DNA of 64,000 bases from Anodontia alba (lineage: Eukaryota; Mollusca; Bivalvia; Lucinida; Lucinidae): the NCBI GenBank assembly GCA_964016985.1, contig OZ024827.1, positions 20,477,275 to 20,541,274 on the forward strand. The letters run 5' to 3'. Within the stretch, counting starts at the first letter, position 1. Every line of letters starts with the position of its first letter. The notes beneath the pieces were generated by a model that was not told the DNA's origin, searched no databases, and was given only the letters and a program-made list of their open reading frames with translations. The translations under genes and the position numbers were made by a program. Of this stretch, positions 34,280 through 45,526 are shown in pieces.

Positions 34280-34890
34280 TTGCAGCAGGACAATATAAGC
34301 GCCTGATAATAGATTACTTTGCTGCAGTTTATGATTAGCACACAACAACGTATGGCTAGCAGCAGGGAAGTATAAGCGCACGATAAACGATTACCCTGCT
34401 GAAGAACATGATTAACATGCAACAACGTATGACTTGAAGCAGAGACACATTAGCACACGCTAAATAATAACCTTGCTACAGTACATGAATAGCATATAAC
34501 AATATATGGTTTGCGGAAGGGAAATATTAGCACACGATAAAAGGTTAACTTGGTACTTTATGATTAGCACAACAGCGACGACTGACTATCAACAAGATAA
34601 GACTAGCCCAAGATAAAAGATTACCTTGCTGTAGTATGTGATAAGCATACAACATTGTATGGCTTGCGGCAGGGAAATATTTGCACAGGATAAAAGGTTA
34701 CTGTGCTGCATTAAACGATTAGCAAACAACACAGCATGGTTGCAACATGGAAATATGAGAATACGATAAAATATTATTGTGCTGCAATTCGTGCTTAGCA
34801 AACAACAACATATGGCTTCCAGCAATGAAATATGAGCACACGATAAAAGATACTTTGCTGCAATTTATGACAAGTATGCAACACAACGTT
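34280..34890. repeat. ~80-bp degenerate tandem array, ~8 units
   Basis: Phrases GCAGGGAAATATTAGCACAC, GATAAAAGATTACCTTGCTG and CACAACAACGTATGGCTT recur in that order. Starts right after a family A MITE. Confidence 0.8.
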
Positions 34891-35321
34891 TCAAACAGTA
34901 ATTACCAGGTAATTACCAGGATGCAAACTTTCAGTATATATGGCATTAACATGGTTGTATGTTTCTTTTTCTTAATTGCAAACCTTTATTCGTATATGTT
35001 TAAGTATTAAAGTTGATATTTATTTATGTTTATTTGTACCACTTTCTTGAATAATTTAAAGTTATTTATTTATGGTTTGTTTGTTTGTTCGATAGTTTAT
35101 TAATACATTTACTTAGTATTTTTAATTTTCTATGTAATTTCCATTTAGCACCATGCCATAGAAAGAATGATCTTGATTGGCCAATATGGACTAAATCACT
35201 GTCAGAAATGTTGAATGACAACATTGAGCCTCAAATCCCTCTAATACAGACAGAAAGATCAGATATTATTTCACTAAATTTGAAGGGTGGGGCTTGAGCT
35301 TGACAGCTAACAGCTAAAGGT

Positions 35322-35322
35322 G

Positions 35323-35354
<32 letters not shown>

Positions 35355-35380
35355 CGCACACACACACACACACATATATA
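35322..35380. repeat. (CA)n microsatellite
   Basis: CA repeat with two GCA breaks, ending in TATATA. An A tract follows at 35399. Confidence 0.95.
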
Positions 35381-35790
35381 ATAAATAAAAACTGTATTGA
35401 AAAAAAAAAAGGCTGAAAAGATGGAAAGCTTTTTTGAAAAGCTTAAACTTGTAGGGCGTGTATGCTATAACAGTAACGCCACTGCTGATCGATCCTGTCT
35501 CATTTCAGCTGAGAAGTGATATTTCAGAGAAAGTGTTATAAAAGCAAGCATTTAAATTTTCAGATGCTGAATAGAACAGATTGCGGGTAGAGTTTTTGAC
35601 GAGGACGTTTAAACTATACGTAAAACGGTGTAATTTTTCATCGTTCGTTTGTTGTGTGATATAAGGTTATGTATTCGTAGAAGCGTAGTTATTTTCATAA
35701 CACTTTCAGAAACATGGGGAACATAGGCCTAAAGCGTTTTCCAAGTAGCCAAAGTGGATTTTATTTTTACAAACACCCAGAAAAAAATCA

Positions 35791-36036
35791 GGGCCTAGTT
35801 GTTCAAAGCTAACGATGTCGTTAGTTAACGATTCGTTAAAATTTACATTGTGTGATTCGTAAATATGCTGAATTTTTTTGCTGAAAAAAAATGTAAGTAG
35901 CTTTTGCAGTGTAAAAGCTACTCACATTTTTTCAGCAAAAAATTTCAGAATATTGTATATTGAATCTGCGAAAACAGTTAAGGAAATGACCCTTAACGAG
36001 CTCGTTAAGCTAACGACGCTTCGAACAACTGGGCCC
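35791..36036. mobile_element. GGGCCC-ended MITE
   Basis: Ends GGGCCTAGTTGTTCAAAGC and TCGAACAACTGGGCCC. Inner palindrome around GTAGCTTTTGCAGTGTAAAA; CGTTAGTTAACGATTCG and GAGCTCGTTAAGCTAACG blocks near the ends. Confidence 0.88.
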
Positions 36037-36219
36037 AGGAAAAGAATTGCTCTTCGTTTCGCTTCCAGTAATAGAGGCTTCTCTTAAAGGAAAGAAGTCC
36101 CTATAATAAAAGAGCAAATTATTATATAAAGTTTGTTTCTTTATTGCTAATGATGATTTTTCTTACACACATGCGTAATGTACGTAATGAGAACCACGCC
36201 TGAGCGTATATTGGGTCTT

Positions 36220-36590
36220 CCACAAAGTCAAGCATCGCGATCAGCCATCTAGGTTCTAACAGCGTTATTAACATGTTTATTGGGTCTTCGACAAAGTCAA
36301 GTATCGCGATCAGCCATCTATTGGCATGTTTATTGGGTCTTCCACAAAGTCAAGCATCGCGATCAGCCATTGAGATTCTAACCGCGTTAGTAACACACGG
36401 TTTCCACAGTCAAGCATCGCGATCAGCCACAGAAGTTCTAACCGCTTTATTGACACACGTTTTCCACAGTCAAGCATCGCGATCAGACACCGAAGTTCTA
36501 ACCGTGTTATTGACACACGTTTTCCACCAAGTCAAGCATCGCGATCAGCCATGACGGTTCTAACCGCGTTATTGACACACTTTGCCTCAG
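36220..36590. repeat. ~60-bp tandem array, ~6 units
   Basis: TCAAGCATCGCGATCAGCCA recurs every ~60-70 bp with GGTTCTAACCGCGTTATTGA after it. The first two units carry a TTTATTGGGTCTTCGAC variant. It lies ~220 bp upstream of the host exon 1. Confidence 0.92.
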
Positions 36591-36609
36591 GGAAGCTGAT
36601 ATAATTTCA

Positions 36610-36740
36610 GGAGAGATAAACCTTTCTAAATTGGTTTTCCCTTACAAGAGAGGTTTACTCTTAAAGGGAAGAATTTGCTCCTTCTAGGAGCAAATTCTTT
36701 CCTTTTAGAGCAGACCCCTTTCCGGAAGGGGAAAGAAACG
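36610..36740. repeat. Inverted repeat upstream of host exon 1
   Basis: GAATTTGCTCC..GGAGCAAATTC is perfect at 36671-36697, flanked by TTAAAGGGAA and TTCCTTTTAGAG. Similar broken sequence is at 28460-28560 and 47560-47640, so this is a dispersed repeat. Confidence 0.7.
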
Positions 36741-36805
36741 ACAAATAATACTACCAGCTGTATTCAGTCCTCTTCACCTTTCTTTCAGGTAGATAAAGTA
36801 AAAAG

Positions 36806-37101
36806 ATGGAAATTATTTTAGTTCTCTTTGTGCTCTTGCAATTGGCATCTAAACATGTATCAAGCAAGCCCTGGTTTTACGAAGCTACAGATCTTCACGA
36901 GCAAGTGTGCGATATAACTCTAGGTGCGGAGTGTTCTTCTGAATTCGTGGATGTTACTTCAGATGATTTTAATGATATGTTAGAAAAACCAAAATGCTGC
37001 GGCTATTGCATGTGTGACGACGACTGCTTCATTCACGGTGCTTGTTGTTTGAAAATGTATGACGACTTTATCAGTGCTCGCCGTTTTACGGACAATACAA
37101 G
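36806..37101 (+). CDS. Exon 1 of a secreted or surface protein: signal peptide plus SMB-like cysteine cluster
   Basis: Opens with a start codon and a hydrophobic leader (residues 1 to about 20, rich in I, L, V, F) that reads as a signal peptide. Residues 64-81 carry a CC-x2-C-x-C-x3-C-x5-CC pattern; its last part (C-x-C-x3-C-x5-CC) has the cysteine spacing of the C-terminal half of somatomedin-B domains. Two more cysteines lie at 35 and 43. The open frame would stop six codons after a GT donor at 37102. Splicing there leaves two bases of a codon, which the first base of the exon at 48014 completes as Arg, so the phases agree. A pyrimidine-rich stretch ending in CAG lies just upstream (about 36789), so a non-coding 5' exon may exist. 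Molluscan adhesion/secretin-like GPCRs often begin like this, but the 7-TM part is not in the window, so the family is inferred. A short secreted protein or a decayed copy is possible. Confidence 0.7.
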
Positions 37102-37120
37102 GTTTGTTGTATAGTTTATA

Positions 37121-37266
37121 CTCTCTCTCACTCTCTCTCTCTCTCTCTCTCTCTCTGAGATTTGTTTCTTTATCCGAATGTCTGCATTTCTTTGTATGTC
37201 TGTCTTTCTAAAGTAGGGTATAATTTCTCTCCTTGAGCAAAGGAGATTGTAATCTCCCTCTCTTTC

Positions 37267-37305
<39 letters not shown>

Positions 37306-37306
37306 T
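37121..37306. repeat. CT microsatellites just inside the host intron
   Basis: CT runs at 37121-37156 and 37261-37306 (the latter with TGTC steps), starting 19 bp after the splice donor. Confidence 0.95.
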
Positions 37307-37644
37307 TATGCAAAGGGGGCTTTGATATTTGTCTCTTTCTCTCTCATTCTTTCTATTGTTCAAAGAAGGAGGCTGCTCAGGCGTGTTTGTTAATTCTTAG
37401 TGTTGGTAGGTTATTTGTCTAATTTTTTATATGCCCCCAACTTCGAAGATATATATTGTTATGGGCCTGACCATCAGTTTGTCCGTCTGTTTGGCTATCC
37501 GTCTGTTCTTCTGTTTGACTTTCCGTCAATTAGTTTATTTTGCAATGGAAGGCCTCTGGCCCAAAATACATAGCAATTTGACGCATACATTTGGAATGGC
37601 ATACAATACAAATAACATCAAATTCAGTTATTTAACTAACATCA

Positions 37645-37745
37645 ACCCAGCGGGCAGGCATCGTTTAAACAACGTCGCATCAATGTCAGTGTAACGTCAT
37701 GGCGTTGCATCGACATTAACATGACGCTCTCAACGTTGCGTGCCC
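37645..37745. repeat. CGACGTC-family repeat, diverged
   Basis: CCCAGCGGGCAGGCATCG to CAACGTTGCGTGCCCGG; imperfect palindrome directly before the LINE at 37.9 kb. Confidence 0.75.
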
Positions 37746-38108
37746 GGAAGCAGACGACAATGGCGACAAACTACATGTAAAATTTACATAGACGATATTG
37801 TGATAGAAGACTTTCATTTTTCATGGTTAACAACTTTCGATTTCAAGTGAAAGTGCTGCTTGCTATGTTACATTTTACATTCGTGGAATCCTGTTGAAAA
37901 TGGCTCCGCCGAAACCAGGAAAAGGCGTGAGCAAATCGCCGAAAGCAAAAGCCCCTAAAAAGCCAGTTGCCTCCCCTACGGGATGTGCTGCTAAGATTTC
38001 TGACTCTTGTGTCAAGTGTAAGGAGCAAGTGTTCCTTGTGGAAGCAATGCAGGACATTAATACCCTGAAATCTGTTGACAAGACTGCGTATAATGTTGCG
38101 AAAGTTCT

Positions 38109-38386
38109 CATCACGAAAACATGCCTATATAATTTTGACCCTCTTAAACCGTACTTTTTATATAACAAAACTAGGGTTTACAGGGGTATACATTATTTTC
38201 TTATTTCTGCTCAAAAACAGAGATTGTGGGTACTCGTTAGAACCGCCTCACCGAGGCGGTTCTAACGGGTACCCACAATCTGTGTTTTGAGCAGAAATAT
38301 GAAAAATGTCAGAGTTTTTATCTGAAAGCTTTCAGTTTTTGGTGGTGAAATTTTCAATATATTTGAATAGGCGAGTTTTCGTAATG
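38109..38386 (+). mobile_element. Family A MITE inside LINE ORF1
   Basis: Splits the ORF1 at 37900-39374. Flanks GTTCT and TGATTC share one T; the ORF1 frame continues across the insertion if one T is removed. Confidence 0.94.
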
Positions 38387-38488
38387 TGATTCCTTTCTTA
38401 GGGAAGACTGTGAAGTCTTCCGTTGAATCTTATTCTGTCCAGAAAGCAGACTTCAAAAAGCTAAGGCCAATATAAGAGTGAACAAGTA

Positions 38489-38834
38489 CAGACATTTCTC
38501 TTTAAACCGACACCGGATACAACAACAAAATTCGTTATAAGGACAATTTGACTGTCACAAAGCCTTCGCTTGAGAGGAAACAATTAGTCACAAATTATGC
38601 AAGAATATTGTATTTAATACCTTAAAGAAACATAAGATTTGTATATTTGTTAAAATCGCCTCAATGAGGCAATTCTAACAAATATCCAAAACATATGTTC
38701 TATGAGGAAATAAGAACAAAACAAAATATTTCTTACATCTCTATCTGCTCATTAAGTAGTCTGTACAAAAGCAAATTCATTTTAATAGCAACGTCTTTCG
38801 GAACAAATGTTGTCGTTGTAATGAGGGATCACTG
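38489..38834. mobile_element. TA-type MITE in LINE ORF1 with an H1-type palindrome
   Basis: TA at 38487-38488 and 38835-38836; ends CAGACATTTCTCTTTAAAC and GTTGTAATGAGGGATCACTG are imperfect inverted repeats. The centre TTGTTAAAATCGCCTCAATG pairs with GAGGCAATTCTAACAA, again of the family A core type. Removing it with one TA restores the ORF1 frame. Confidence 0.78.
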
Positions 38835-39416
38835 TATGAAACTGGCTGTCTTGAACAATATACGAGACGTGAGAATATCAGGATCCATAATCTAATTCAA
38901 GTCCAGGGCATTGCTTCAAAATGTTGAAGGAACTTTGATGATATGTTTTTGTTACGGTGCTGAAGATGACCCACGTTTTCAGGTGGATAAGAAGGACATA
39001 AGTGTATGTCACCGGGTAAACCGACGGCAGAAGACGGCAGGTGATGACGATGAATCAGGGACGAGCAGGAAACAAATTATGGTTCGCTTTGTTTCCAGGC
39101 GTGTTGTCACTAATGTATACAATACAAGAAAAAACTGAACGAAATGGACAAATACAAGTCTGAGAATGTTTACATTACTGATGATCTAACCCAGCTGCGG
39201 CTCAAACTAAAATCCATGGTGAAGAACATTGAAGGTGTAACTAAGGTGTTCACCAGGGATGGGAACATCCATTGTGACGGTTCTCACTTTGTCATTTCTA
39301 GTGCAGATGATCTGTGCGACCTGTGGGTAGACGAGATTAGCTATGAGGAGCTTGGCTTATCCAACCTAGCTTAGGCCAAGGAGGATGGTGACATAACTGA
39401 CGTTTCTGACCATGAT

Positions 39417-40534
39417 TTGATAAACTCTAGTCAAGATGATAGAACCATGAGTTTCTATAATAATTTTGATCATAATTACTGTTCTAGTTCAAAGTTTAAA
39501 AAGTTAAAGTTTGTGTGTTTAAATGTGTGCGCCAAACTTAAATTTTCAGACTTTCAAGAATTTCTAAACCAATATGACATTATCTGCCTTAGTGAAATTA
39601 AAACTGACCAGTATGACGAGGTGAACATTGATGGGTTCAAGTTCATAAGTGCTTAGCAGAGCTGTAGCAGAGAGAAAATCTCGGGGTGTTGGGATATTCA
39701 TAAAGAATACCATGTGGCCAGTTGTTAATATTTTGGCCATTCGTGAAAATTGTTCGTGGTTTACATTTATGACCTTAAGTGTGTTTTGGGGCGGTTTACA
39801 TTCCTTCGGAGGGTTCACCGTATAGCTCTTTGTTAGTGTCTTTGACAAACTTGAACAAGGTATCGTAAACTTTTGTGCTGATGAGAACACTTACCTTTGT
39901 TTGATAGAGATTTTAATGCAAAAATCGTTTACTGTCTGATTTCATCACTATTGATGACGAAATTGGTGATTTTGCTCTAGACTTTGAATCTAAACTCATT
40001 TTGAGTAAAAATAACTTAGAAGATCTTGGATTTCTAGTCAACAGATTCTCTTCAGAGACTACACACACAAATAATTGTGGTTACAGGCACATGGACCTAT
40101 GCAAATCATTAGATATTCATATAGCAAATGGCAGATGTGGTGATAATTCTCATATTGGTATGCAAACGTGTAAAAATAGCAGTGTGATTGACTATGTCAT
40201 TATGTCCCCAGAGCTTTTTCCTAGTATATATTATATTGATCTTGACCAGTTTCTGTCAGATATACATTGTCCTGTGGCATTTATTATTAATGTACAGTCA
40301 CAAGAAAATGTAACTTTATCAAATGAGGAGAATTCAACCACTGATACTTACAGCGAGCAAAATAGTATTTTTCCTACATGGAAGTCTGAGTCACGATTAG
40401 AATTTCTAAATTGCATTCAGGAGTCCAATCTTGATCAAATTATTATTGATTTGGAGACATTAAATCAAAGCGAGTCTTTAAAAGCTGACTCTATAAATAG
40501 CATTACTGCCAAACTTTTTTATAGGTACTGGTAG
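39417..40534 (+). pseudogene. LINE AP endonuclease, broken
   Basis: The first piece (to 39656) holds the N-terminal strand with FVCLNVCAK and the catalytic-Glu block CLSEIKTD. Frames are disrupted from 39657 to 40000, where a remnant RDFNAK-like region near 39910 marks the GDFN motif. The last piece (40001-40534) holds SSVIDYVIM and LSDIHCPVAF, the D and H catalytic blocks. Order and spacing fit an APE-type endonuclease. Confidence 0.75.
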
Positions 40535-41014
40535 ATGCAGCAGAAAATTGCAACATGATTAAGAAAAAAATACTGTATCTGTAAAATCACAGAAAATGCT
40601 AAAAAATCAAAAACATTGGTTTAATAAACAAAGTTAATTAAAACGCAAAGAGTATCTTGCAGCTGAGCACAAGTATAGACAGCTTAACTCTAGAGAAAAT
40701 TGTGATAAATTGGTGTCGTCAAGTAGAACATATAAGGAATTGATAAGTAAGCAACTTAGGAAATATAATAGTATTTTGACAAAAAAGCTAAAATTAATGA
40801 AAAACTCTGATCCAAAACCATATTGGTCTATCTTAAATAAATATTCTTCTGAGGGTAGGGACAATCTATAAAAAGTATCAGTTGAATCTTTTTATGGACA
40901 TTTTAGTAAATTAAATGTAGCAATCCCTAAAAATGACTTTGATGACATCGATCTGGATAATCTTTCTGAATTTGATGCGGAAATGCACCAATAACTGTTG
41001 AAGAAGTTTCCAAA

Positions 41015-42332
41015 GTGATAAATCAGAAAGCCTGTTCAATGAATGACCATGTTTTGAATGAATATTTGAAACATTCTAAAGATGCTATGTTGCCTTTCTA
41101 TTGTAAATTGTTTAATCTTATTTTAAATACAGTATTTATTCCAGAAGCTTGGTCTAAAGGTACAATTTTACCATTGTATAAAAATGAAGGGCACATTAAT
41201 GATCCCGACAAGTACAGAGGTAAAACGATTTTAAGCTGTTTAGGGAAATTATTTACCGCTATATTAAATTATATATTGACTAAATACTTAGAATCAGCAG
41301 GTCTATGATAGAAGAACAAGCAGGTTTCAGAAAGCATTATAGCACAGCTGATTATATTTTCTCACTAAAAATGTTAGTTGATTTTTACCTATACAAGAAA
41401 AACAAAATGTTATATTGTGCATTTAATGATTACCGTAAAGCCTTTGACTCGGTCAACAGAGTGGCTCTTTGGAGAAAATTATTATGTAATAATATTGATG
41501 GCAAAATTTTTAAAGTAGTTTTTAATATTTATGATAATGCTAAATCTTGTGTGAAAGCAGTAGGTAAAATTTCTATGTTTTAAGTAGTATGTCAGATGTT
41601 CGCCAAGGCGAAAATTTGTCCCCAGTCGCGAACGTTGTTATTAAATGATCTTATACAGTTTATTACAAATTCATAAAATGGTCTAACCATGTTGTCCGTA
41701 GATACTGGCTCTATCTTGAGTAATCGCGATATTGAAGTATTTCAAGCTTTACTTGCTGCTTTACGCAGACGATACTATTTTTGCAGAATCCCCTGAAGAA
41801 TTACAAATTGCTTTAGACACTGTGAAGTCATATTGTGATATATGAAAATTACAAAGTAATGGAACTAAAACTAAGGTAGTGGTTTGTCTCAAAAGGAAAG
41901 CAAATTAGCATAATTGGACATAAAATTCAATGATAATGCTAAATTTGATAAAACAGAAAACAAAATATATATTTAGTAGATCAAGCTATGTTTTCATTGG
42001 TTAGGAAAGCAAGGAAATTATTTTTACCTCTTGACCTTCAATTACACTTGTTTGATAGTATGATCACCCCAATATTACTATATGGTAGTGAGGTATGGGA
42101 ATGTGAAAATGTGGATATTATTGGCCAGTTTTATTTAAAGTTCTGCAAGTCTTTGTTGGATGCAAAGGTATCAACGTCCAGTGTTATGATTTATGAAGAG
42201 CATGGCACTTTGCCGTTACATTTGAAAATAAAAACTCGAGTTTTGAATTTCTGGTATAGAATAGTAAGTGATAAAAAGGAAAAAAAAATGTTACAGTTTA
42301 TATCAGCTAATGCGTTATTTGCATGTAAATAA
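41015..42332 (+). pseudogene. LINE reverse transcriptase and thumb, broken
   Basis: Frame 41015-41308 carries the fingers (PEAWSKGTILPLYKNEG, then PDKYRGKTILSCLGK). Frame 41305-41583 carries QAGFRKHYSTADYIF and the first catalytic region FNDYRKAFDSVNR (the D of KAFD is kept). A VRQGENLSP block follows in another frame at about 41598, and an ADD-type region near 41765 (FYADDTIFAE) is readable. Frame 41988-42332 holds the thumb (LLYGSEVWECEN). At least four frame breaks. Confidence 0.82.
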
Positions 42333-42632
42333 CTTATTTCATTTAGATTGGATAAAAACAGTACACGATACATTGGATAAATTAGGATTTTCAGATATAT
42401 AGTTGACCCATAATACTTTCTATTCTCACGCATCCTTTAAAACAAAGTTAAAACTAGGATAACTGATCAGTTAAAGCAAGAATGGAACAGCAAATTTAAT
42501 GTATCAGACAAATGTTTAAATTACAGAATATACAAAAACGATTTCTAATTAAAAAAAAAATTTGAATATTTTACCATCACCATTATCCAAAAATATATCT
42601 AATTCTGATGCGTCAGCCATAAATTATCCATT

Positions 42633-42790
42633 GAAAAGGGTCGTTTTTTAAATATGGAGAGAAACGAGCGCATTTGTCAGTTATGTAATAAAAATGAGTT
42701 TGGTGACGAGTTTCATTCTTTGTTTAACTGTGAATTCTTTTCCAGAAACCGAATGAATTTTCTTCCCCTTTGGAGCTATCAATGCCAAAA
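42633..42790 (+). pseudogene. LINE C-terminal CCHC zinc knuckle
   Basis: In frame from 42633 a C-x2-C-x9-H-x4-C motif runs from 42675 to 42731 (CQLCNKNEFGDEFHSLFNC), followed by FFSRNRMNF. It closes the RT polyprotein in this LINE group. Too short and start-less to be a listed open frame. Confidence 0.75.
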
Positions 42791-42937
42791 TACTTTAAAA
42801 TTAGAGAAATTTAATGATCTCTGATGATAGAACAGTCTTGATTAAATTAGCATTTCCATAAAGATAATACTAACTAAATTCAAATAATATTGAAACTGCC
42901 ATCTTCCTCTGAAAAATACATTCTAAATAGTTTTATA

Positions 42938-43292
42938 TACCGTATTCGACCTAATTACCGCACTGAGCGCTTAGGTTTTTCAAAATTACTGGGAACACTC
43001 AGATGTGATAAAATATGTACCTATACCTATTAAGGATACACTATAAAAAGATCAGAAAAGGACTTATTTGATGATGATTATGCGATTGTTTTTTCTGATT
43101 TTCTTTATAAAGGCATATGTTGTGGGTACTCATTTGAATTGCATCGACAAGTCGATGCAATTCAAATGAGAACCCACAACATATGTCTTTATAAAAAAAG
43201 TAATTAAAAAGTACACTGGCTGTAATAAGACTACGGAATTTCATGAGTGTGCGCTTATAGGGGATTGTACGGTAATTAGATCGAATACGGTA
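42938..43292. mobile_element. TA-type MITE (TACCGTATTCG family) with H1-like palindrome
   Basis: Perfect outer inverted repeats: TACCGTATTCGACCTAATTA at the left and TAGATCGAATACGGTA at the right. The centre palindrome is built on GTGGGTACTCATTTGAATTG and TGCAATTCAAATGAGAACCC. It follows directly after the LINE end. Confidence 0.88.
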
Positions 43293-43370
43293 TATAAAAT
43301 ATTTTCTAACCACTTCATGATTGTTACCATGATGGTCCTAAGTGTTCAGAAAGGTTTGGTTAGTGGAGAT

Positions 43371-43433
43371 GGTGTTGACGCGGATCAGGCTGCTCCTACA
43401 GGACCAGTCTGATCGGAGTCAACACAGTTTGCC
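43371..43433. repeat. H2-related hairpin, diverged
   Basis: GGTGTTGACGCGGATCAGGC with GTCTGATCGGAGTCAACAC. TTGACGCGGATCAG replaces TAGACCCTGATCAG; both arms carry the change. Confidence 0.7.
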
Positions 43434-43767
43434 ATTACTTCTGTATTTTTAGATGCTTTGCTCTCTTGGGGTGACTGTTTTGATCGGATGTTAGTGTGGT
43501 TGCAGCAAGTGTTTAGAGTATCCGAGTTCTTAGGAATTTTATGGTATTGACTCAGGATGATGTGCCATCTAAGAACTATCTACATAATTGTATCATTATG
43601 CTTCACATGCCCTTTATTGTAAATAGGTTCTTTCAGGTTTCATTTTAGCTCTTATGCCCGCAATGGCCCTAAAGTAAATAAAAACTTGTTGTAAAAGCAA
43701 CTTGTTGTTAAAACTTGTTGCTTGAAACTATATTGGAACAGTTTTGCAAATTTCTAAAAGCAACTAA

Positions 43768-44150
43768 AGTCACCGCGTCCAACCGTAACGCCGGATAACC
43801 AGTTGTAACGCAGGATTTTCGGTCAAATGACGCCGGATTAAGGTAGTTTTTGAAGGATTCGCCGCCATTTGAAGAACCGCGTTTGACGGTGGGTAGACAA
43901 AACCATTAATTTAAAATATTAGAATACGTTCATCGAACATGAAAAGTAGACTATCTGGATCTCCGAACTCCTCTGGTAAGAATTCTTTTTCAACGTTTGG
44001 CCGAACCTGCACAACTATTTTCTCTTTGAGTGTTTGACAGTTTCGGCAAAGTATATGTATCAATTGAAGATTTGGCAGTTAGAAGAATGTATGTAGATCC
44101 AGTTAGGCTACTTTTCATGTTCGATGAACCTATCCTAATATTTTAAATAC
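43768..44150. mobile_element. Foldback fragment of the long inverted-repeat family
   Basis: Starts CCGCGTCCAACCGTAACGCC like the 53700 arm, runs to GAAAAGTAGACTATCTGGATC, then turns and reads the inner arm sequence backwards, ending at CATGTTCGATGAACC and AATATTTTAAAT. The far terminus is missing. Confidence 0.78.
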
Positions 44151-44318
44151 ATTTTAAATAAATACTGCAGCACCCTCTTTCGAGTAGTATGTGTAGCTGC
44201 GCTGTCACTGCAAGAATAAAAGTCAGATTTTAGAAGGGAAAGAAATGATTTAAAGTGGTAGTGCGGGATAAGTGAGTTTAAAAGCAAGTTAAAAGAAGTG
44301 TTTGGGACTTGTGTAAAT

Positions 44319-44580
44319 ACTTAACTCTGACACGGAAAAAAAAAATACACCAGTGTGCAGCCGAAATGACTTGTGGCATTTAATCCTGCAAACTCTGATT
44401 CATTCCCTTCTCTAGGAAACGCAATCAGCCTTATCATCCTCCCATTATACTTAACTCTGACACGGAAAAAAATACACCAGTGTGCAGCCGAAATGGCTTG
44501 TGACATTTAATCCTGCAAACTCTGATTCATTCTCTTCTCTTGGAAACGCAATCAGCCTTATCATCCTCCCATTACAACAG
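44319..44580. repeat. Tandem duplication, ~131 bp
   Basis: TACTTAACTCTGACACGGAA..CAGCCTTATCATCCTCCCAT occurs twice with few differences; recent. Confidence 0.93.
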
Positions 44581-44671
44581 ATCAACAATAATTCAACAAA
44601 GTAAAGGCACGTACACATGTGGGCCTTAAGTTTTAAAATGATTGCACATGGTATGACTATCTGAAAGATCT

Positions 44672-44915
44672 GGGCCCAGTTGTTCAAAGCGTCGTTAGCT
44701 TAACGAGCTCGTTAAGGGTCATTTCGTTAACTGTTTTAGCGGATTCAATACACAATATTTTGATATTTTTTGCTGAAAAAATGTGAGTAGCTTTTGCACT
44801 GCAAAAGCTACTCACATTTTTTCAGCAAAAAATTTCAGCATATTTGCGTATCACTCGATTAAAATTTTAACGAATCGTTAACTAACGACGTCGTTAGCTT
44901 TGAACAACTGGGCCC
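44672..44915. mobile_element. GGGCCC-ended MITE, second copy
   Basis: Ends GGGCCCAGTTGTTCAAAGCG and GCTTTGAACAACTGGGCCC are nearly perfect inverted repeats. Inverted relative to the copy at 35791-36036, with the same AAAAGCTACTCACATTTTT palindrome. Confidence 0.9.
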
Positions 44916-44929
44916 TGAAGTGCAAAGCA

Positions 44930-45265
44930 TATTGTCGAGTCAACAGAATTATAATTCACACTCGACAGGACTTCTTTACAGGCTATTTATTTCTACTTAT
45001 AAAACCTGTCTTGGAATATGCAGATGATGTTTTGGAGAACTGTTCCCAGTACGGAAAACTTATAAACAGAGGCGGCAAACATTATTACTGGGGCAACAAA
45101 GTTAGTGTCTTTTGGGTCTCTCCATTCTGAATCGAGAAGGAAAACACTCGCTGGACGCAGATATAAACACTAACTTCTTATATTTTTAATGAAATCAGAG
45201 TTATGTACGGCGTACCTAACATTTCTCGTTCCATCTTTAGTTGGAACGAACTAACAATATGACTT
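44930..45265 (+). pseudogene. LINE RT C-terminal scrap (CR1/Jockey-like)
   Basis: Contains IKPVLEYADDVLENCSQYGK, matching the LEYADVVWNNC block of the 8-12 kb LINE, then in shifted frames HSESRRKTLAGRRYKH and LVPSLVGTN, in the same order as that LINE's post-RT segment. Both ends are truncated. It is more diverged than the 8-12 kb copy and probably an independent older insertion. Confidence 0.65.
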
Positions 45266-45323
45266 ACAAAACGATAAAGTTTCCTTTTAAAATGGAAGGC
45301 TTGTTCCCAATCGATCCAAGAAA

Positions 45324-45356
<33 letters not shown>

Positions 45357-45526
45357 AAAAAGAAAAAAAAAGAAAGAAAACTCCTAAAATGTCGACATGA
45401 TAATTTTCTAACGTTTATGAAGTAGGTCATTGTATGATGTACTGCTTCATTGATAGTGTCAGTAATATTTTTGACGAGCATATAGCAGCTCCAAAGCAGC
45501 TTTACGCGTTTAATTTGCAGATGTCC

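Larger units (their letters stand above)
37900..39374 (+). pseudogene. LINE ORF1, split by two MITE insertions
   Basis: Starts MAPPKPGKGVSK at 37900, followed by a small Cys pair (CVKCKE). A family A MITE at 38109-38386 splits the coding sequence, and the frame resumes as IPFLGKTVKSS after it. A TA-flanked MITE at 38489-38834 splits it again; reading across the insertion with one TA kept gives an LEQYTRRENIRI block, the ORF1 motif also seen in the 18.5-kb remnant. Later parts show ISVCHRVNRRQ and a C-terminal domain (39144-39374) with LTQLRLKLKSMVK. Several frameshifts lie between. ORF1 proteins bind element RNA and nucleic acid. Confidence 0.75.
37880..42890 (+). mobile_element. Decayed non-LTR retrotransposon (L1/Tx1-like), two ORFs, inside the host intron
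   Basis: ORF1 (37900-39374), then endonuclease (39417-40534), linker (about 40640-40860), RT (41015-42332) and a C-terminal zinc knuckle (about 42675-42731). Many frameshifts and stops make it dead. It is older than the minus-strand LINE at 8-12 kb and belongs to a different group, judged by its separate ORF1, its VRQGE RT motif and the C-terminal CCHC motif. It lies in the same orientation as the host gene. Exact ends are unclear. Confidence 0.8.

Noticed and set aside
36310..36554. Open frames on both strands at the ~60-bp array
   Set aside because: Explained by the array; residues repeat with the unit.
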